The notes below the pieces were generated by a model. That model was not told the DNA's origin. It did no database searches and worked only from the letters and a program-made list of their open reading frames with translations. A stretch of DNA of 64,000 bases from Pandoraea commovens. GTDB taxonomy: Bacteria; Pseudomonadota; Gammaproteobacteria; Burkholderiales; Burkholderiaceae. A program made the position numbers and the translations under genes. Position 1 is the first letter of the stretch. Each line of letters begins with the position of its first letter. The DNA is taken from contig NZ_CABPSA010000004.1 of NCBI RefSeq assembly GCF_902459615.1, forward strand, positions 62,001 through 126,000, read 5' to 3'. This document shows positions 60,833 through 64,000 of this stretch, one piece after another.

Positions 60833-61927
60833 TTAGAAGCGCACGCGCATGCCTGCGCCGTACGTCTGGCCCGTCGACATATCGCTCATGTGGTCGTACT
60901 TGTAAGCGACGTAGACGTCGGTCCGCTTGGACAGCGGGTAGTCGTAGCCGAGCGCCCACGTGGTGCGGCGCTGGTTGTCGCCCGATCCGTTCGAGCCGGT
61001 GTAGGCCACCGACGCCAGTACGCTGCCCAGACCGAGCGGCACCGACGCGCCGAGCTGCCCCGTGTTCGCATGGAAGTTGCCGCTGGCGGCCTGACTCGCG
61101 ACGAGCATGTACTGCGCGAAAAACTTCACCACGGCCAGATCGTACGAGAGGCCGACTTGCACGGTGTTCTGATTCGTCAGCCCGGTCACGCCCGGCAGTT
61201 GCGCGCCGAAGTCGCCCGGCGTGGCGCTGAAGTTCACGTACTGATAGTTCACGGCGGCGGCGAACGGGCCGTTGGCGTACGTGAGCGCAGCGGCCCACTT
61301 CTTCGCGCTGTGGTCCGTGGCGCTGTTGCCGGTGGCGTAGAGCAACGTGCCCGCCAGTCCTGCGTAGGACGGCGTGGTGTAGGCCACTGCGTTGTTCCAG
61401 GCCGAGTCACCCACCACGCCCTGCGTTCCCAGACCCTTGTAGGTGTGGAAGATCATCGGCGAGAAGGTGTACGAGTTGTTGAACGGGTTGAACTGGATCG
61501 TCGCCAGGTACATCGGCGTGGTGATGCGGCCGATACGGAAGGTGCCCAGTCGGGTATTGGACAGCCCGACGTAGGCGTTGCGCGAGAAGAAGCTATCGCC
61601 CGCGAAACGGCCGTAGGTGCCGTTGTTCGGCTGGAAGTAGCTCTCAAGCACGAAGAGCGCGCTATTGCCGCCGCCAAGGTCTTCCGTACCCGACAAGCCC
61701 CAGTACGACGTGGTCATGCCGCCGCCTTGCTGCACGGCGGCCGCGTTGCCGCCCGGGTTCTTGACCGAGCCGACGTAGGCGTCGGCCAAGCCGTAGAAGC
61801 TCACGCTCGACTGCGCATGTGCGGTGCTTGCGAGTGCCGCAGCGCCCAATGCAACCGAACCCAACGCGACGGCGCTGGCCTTGCGCGCGGCCCGAGTCGT
61901 CCCAAACACCTTTTGCCAGGTCTTCAT
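60833..61927 (-). CDS. Outer-membrane porin of the pyrimidine-type regulon
   Basis: Porin of 364 residues. Signal peptide ends at STAHAQ (about 35), followed by SSVSFYGLADAYVGSVKNPGG. Barrel motifs SYWGLSGTEDLGGGNSALFVLESYF and FFSRNAYVGLSNTRLGTFRIGRITTPMYL follow, and the last strand MRVRF ends in Phe. ATG 61927 rather than 61930 gives better spacing from AGAGGGA. The gene is the terminal member of the three operator-bearing units and probably admits the substrate across the outer membrane. Confidence 0.9.
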   Translation of the reverse strand: MKTWQKVFGTTRAARKASAVALGSVALGAAALASTAHAQSSVSFYGLADAYVGSVKNPGGNAAAVQQGGGMTTSYWGLSGTEDLGGGNSALFVLESYFQPNNGTYGRFAGDSFFSRNAYVGLSNTRLGTFRIGRITTPMYLATIQFNPFNNSYTFSPMIFHTYKGLGTQGVVGDSAWNNAVAYTTPSYAGLAGTLLYATGNSATDHSAKKWAAALTYANGPFAAAVNYQYVNFSATPGDFGAQLPGVTGLTNQNTVQVGLSYDLAVVKFFAQYMLVASQAASGNFHANTGQLGASVPLGLGSVLASVAYTGSNGSGDNQRRTTWALGYDYPLSKRTDVYVAYKYDHMSDMSTGQTYGAGMRVRF

Positions 61928-62328
61928 CATTCCCTCTTTGTTTTGTATAAATTTCTGGACGGCGCGCAGGCTATCACCGCCAGCGCGTTGGGTCATCCCC
62001 GAAAAGCTGTCAGACCGTCTGCGAGTGACGGCATTCTCACGGCATGGGGGCACCGTGTCCCGAATCGTGCGGAAATCTAAAAAATTAGACAATCGGAAAA
62101 ATATTCGACCGGTCGATGTGTGGCGTGGACGGCACGTCACGCGCGGCTTGCTTGCAGATGGATTTCGTTTGGACGGTCGACGCACAGTCCGTCAGTCGCG
62201 CGAGGCGACCGGTATAATCCCGGCACTGCCATGCGGGCACGACGCAATCTGCGGCATTTCAATGTTTTGCAGTGTGCCGCAATGTCTCGCACGAGGGCGG
62301 TTCCAAGAGGTATCCAACAGGGGGCGAT
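61928..62328. other. Divergent intergenic region porin / XRE regulator
   Basis: No gene is seen in 401 bases. It contains the third operator copy at 62075-62090. A TATAAT element at 62212-62217 may serve the regulator gene. Confidence 0.5.
62075..62090. promoter_or_regulatory. Operator copy 3, upstream of porin
   Basis: ATCTAAAAAATTAGAC matches the perfect copy at 13 of 16 positions and is followed by AATCGG as in the other copies. It lies 148 nt before the porin start and 239 nt before the XRE gene. Confidence 0.65.
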
Positions 62329-63243
62329 TTGACTCGAGCTGCAACGACATCCCGAGCGCCGCGAGGCGCGCGCTTCAATTTCCGCGCCATCGGCGAACGC
62401 TTGCGCGCCTATCGGCTGGCAGCGGAATTACGTAGTGAGGATGTCGCCGAGCAACTCGATATCTCACGCGCCGCCATCTACAAGCTGGAGCGCGGCGAGA
62501 TCGTCAAGATCGATACGCTGGAGCGGCTCGCCGCATTGCTGGGCGTATCGCTCGCCAATCTGCTTGGGGTGGAAGTCGAGTACCACGATTCGGCCGTGAG
62601 CTACTTCGAGCGCATGCGCCAGTTGGAAAGCCGTTCCGAGCGCATCGTCGCGCACTTCGATCCGATTTCGTTTCTGCTGACGTCCGACGACTACGACGTC
62701 TGGCTGCGTCACATGCTCGACGAGAGCATTCCGCCGACGCTGGTCGACCGCCATTGGGAAAACACGATCGATCGCGTGCTGGGCATCTTGCAGGAGCGTA
62801 AATCGAGTTTCTCGCGTCAACGTCTGGCCGTGACCAGTCTGATCGGTCTGCGTCAGATCGAGCAGTTCCTGCATCACGGGCTGGTCGGGCGACTGGGGTT
62901 GCCGCCAGGCGTGCAGCTGGAGCGCAAGATGGCTGCCCGTCGTGAGGTGACGCGTATCGTCGAATTCCTCGAAGCCGACACGGCGGGCGTGCAGATCGGC
63001 ATCGTCAGCGACAACATGCCGAACGAAACCTTCCAGATTTTCGAAGCACAGGGCGAGGCGTACGTTGCAGTGTCGCCGTTCCGTCTCGGCGAGTTGCCGA
63101 ACCTGCGTACCGGCATCGCCACCATCACCACGTCGCCCGATGGCGTGGGCATGTATCGCGCCATGATCGACCGTCTGTGGGCCGATTCCGCCAAGGGCAA
63201 AGAAGGGGCCGCATTGCTCGGCCAGTTGCTCGCGCGGTTCTGA
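62329..63243 (+). CDS. XRE-family helix-turn-helix regulator
   Basis: Protein of about 304 residues from TTG 62329 (GGGGG 7 nt upstream). The Cro/C1 HTH is clear: RAIGERLRAYRLAAELRSEDVAEQLDISRAAIYKLERGEIVKIDTLERLAALLGVSLANLLG, about 18-80. The remaining 220 residues form a large sensing domain of unknown type (FERMRQLESRSERIVAHFDPISFLLTSDDYDVWLRHMLDES...). It is divergent from the porin and is the obvious candidate regulator of the three-site regulon. Confidence 0.85.
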   Translation: MTRAATTSRAPRGARFNFRAIGERLRAYRLAAELRSEDVAEQLDISRAAIYKLERGEIVKIDTLERLAALLGVSLANLLGVEVEYHDSAVSYFERMRQLESRSERIVAHFDPISFLLTSDDYDVWLRHMLDESIPPTLVDRHWENTIDRVLGILQERKSSFSRQRLAVTSLIGLRQIEQFLHHGLVGRLGLPPGVQLERKMAARREVTRIVEFLEADTAGVQIGIVSDNMPNETFQIFEAQGEAYVAVSPFRLGELPNLRTGIATITTSPDGVGMYRAMIDRLWADSAKGKEGAALLGQLLARF

Positions 63244-63441
63244 CGGTCGGCTTCATACGCTGATCGCGCGTTGATCACGCATGATGCGTCGACGACGACG
63301 GTAGTCGCGTACCGGCGCACTCTCAATAGGTGCCACAAAGCGAAGTTTTCCCACGGAATCGAAATCCGTTCGCAGTCATCCCGTCTAGTCTCCGTGCCCG
63401 AAGGTCATCCGGCCTTAGTCACCATTACTAATGGGAGATGA

Positions 63442-64000
63442 ATGATGGGAACACCTTTCGGGAATTATTCGCAGGGAGGGCCGTCGGTAACGTCCGCGCC
63501 TGTGCTACTGGCGGGTCGATCGCTTTCATGCGAATGCGGCCACAGCTTCGGCTCGGACTTTGCGCGACTTGGCGCGGCGCCGCCGACAGTGGCGGGTTCG
63601 CTCAGCAAGGCATGGCAGACCTATCCGCAGCGCACCAGAACGGTTGAGGACAGCAACGGTGTAACGATTGGCCGCTGGCAAGCGTATCGCGAGCTCGAGC
63701 GGAGGACGGCCGACGATCTGATGGCCCAGCCGCTCGTCGCCGAAGCCATGAAAACGCGCGTCGAAAATTGGCACACGCTATTTCAGCGCTGCATCGAGCG
63801 CGACATCTCATTCGAAGATAAACGCACCGAAGCCATGCAACAGGTGCGCTACGGCCTTCCACCGGAAAACCGAGCGTTCGTGCGTACTTTTGATTCGACG
63901 CCGGTCGTCGATCAGTTGGGCGAAATCGCACATGTGAACGACGAACTTGACCGGATGAGCCGTGTTACGGGCCGTTTGCAGAAGGGGGCGGCAAAGTCGA
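63442..64000 (+). CDS. Unrecognised protein, 3' end outside window
   Basis: An open frame of 186 codons starts at ATG 63442 or 63445 behind GGGAG and continues past the window edge. The sequence begins MMGTPFGNYSQGGPSVTSAPVLL, includes a CECGH stretch near residue 30, and later becomes charged and helical (WQAYRELERRTADDLMAQPLVAEAMKTRVENWHTLFQRCIERD). No signal peptide is seen. The strong Shine-Dalgarno and consistent codon use support a real gene. I do not recognise the family. Confidence 0.55.
   Translation, partial: MMGTPFGNYSQGGPSVTSAPVLLAGRSLSCECGHSFGSDFARLGAAPPTVAGSLSKAWQTYPQRTRTVEDSNGVTIGRWQAYRELERRTADDLMAQPLVAEAMKTRVENWHTLFQRCIERDISFEDKRTEAMQQVRYGLPPENRAFVRTFDSTPVVDQLGEIAHVNDELDRMSRVTGRLQKGAAKS

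Overview
The window is a 64 kb chromosomal segment of a GC-rich Gram-negative bacterium. The Burkholderia-type trimeric porins, the DUF4148 protein, the Tol-Pal operon with ybgC and cpoB, and the general gene repertoire point to the Burkholderiaceae, most likely Pandoraea. That assignment is an inference from protein style; no rRNA is present. Gene density is high, only one tRNA is seen (tRNA-Lys), and there are no insertion sequences, prophage blocks or CRISPR arrays.

Layout. 1-4.9 kb: end of an MgtC-like protein, an MgtL-like leader ORF with mutually exclusive hairpins, mgtA, an outer-membrane channel and nsrR. 5-9.9 kb: DUF4148 protein, AraC regulator, porin, and a DeoR regulator with a GDPD-like protein whose active site is degenerate. 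9.9-12.4 kb: Lrp-type regulator divergent from glmS across an AT-rich palindrome cluster. 12.4-18.6 kb: TIG-domain protein, DHA2 exporter with a FrnE-type oxidoreductase, cupin, flavin reductase, and an orphan NuoM-like subunit. 18.6-25.6 kb: secreted repeat protein, then a CUT1 ABC importer without its ATPase, a LacI regulator, a cytosolic PI-PLC and an inositol monophosphatase, together suggesting a phospho-inositol or glycerophosphoinositol uptake locus. 25.8-26.4 kb: BrnT/BrnA toxin-antitoxin pair.

27.7-33.6 kb: an accessory-looking cluster with RidA, a PurA-like ligase and a PPOX-family protein in overlapping frames, then an MFS transporter, an AraC regulator and a divergent arylformamidase-like hydrolase. 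33.7-41 kb: tRNA-Lys, a TsuA-like transporter, and ybgC-tolQRAB-pal-cpoB on the minus strand. 41-55.6 kb: 3-hydroxyisobutyrate-dehydrogenase-type enzyme, IclR regulator, a 9-bp tandem repeat, GcvR-like protein, phosphoribosyltransferase, TauE/SafE exporter, PAP2 phosphatase, Mrr-like protein, DUF2501 protein, PaiB, a nuclease, several very small proteins including a pair of paralogous membrane proteins, and an M20 peptidase.

55.7-63.2 kb: a minus-strand operon of MFS transporter, PyrK-like and class 1B PyrD-like subunits and an N-carbamoyl amidohydrolase, plus a 107-aa unknown protein and a porin. All three transcription units carry the same palindromic operator (nTCTAAA..TTTAGAC type), and an XRE regulator lies next to the porin. 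The best reading is a regulon for import and reductive catabolism of orotate or a related pyrimidine. The window ends inside an unrecognised gene.
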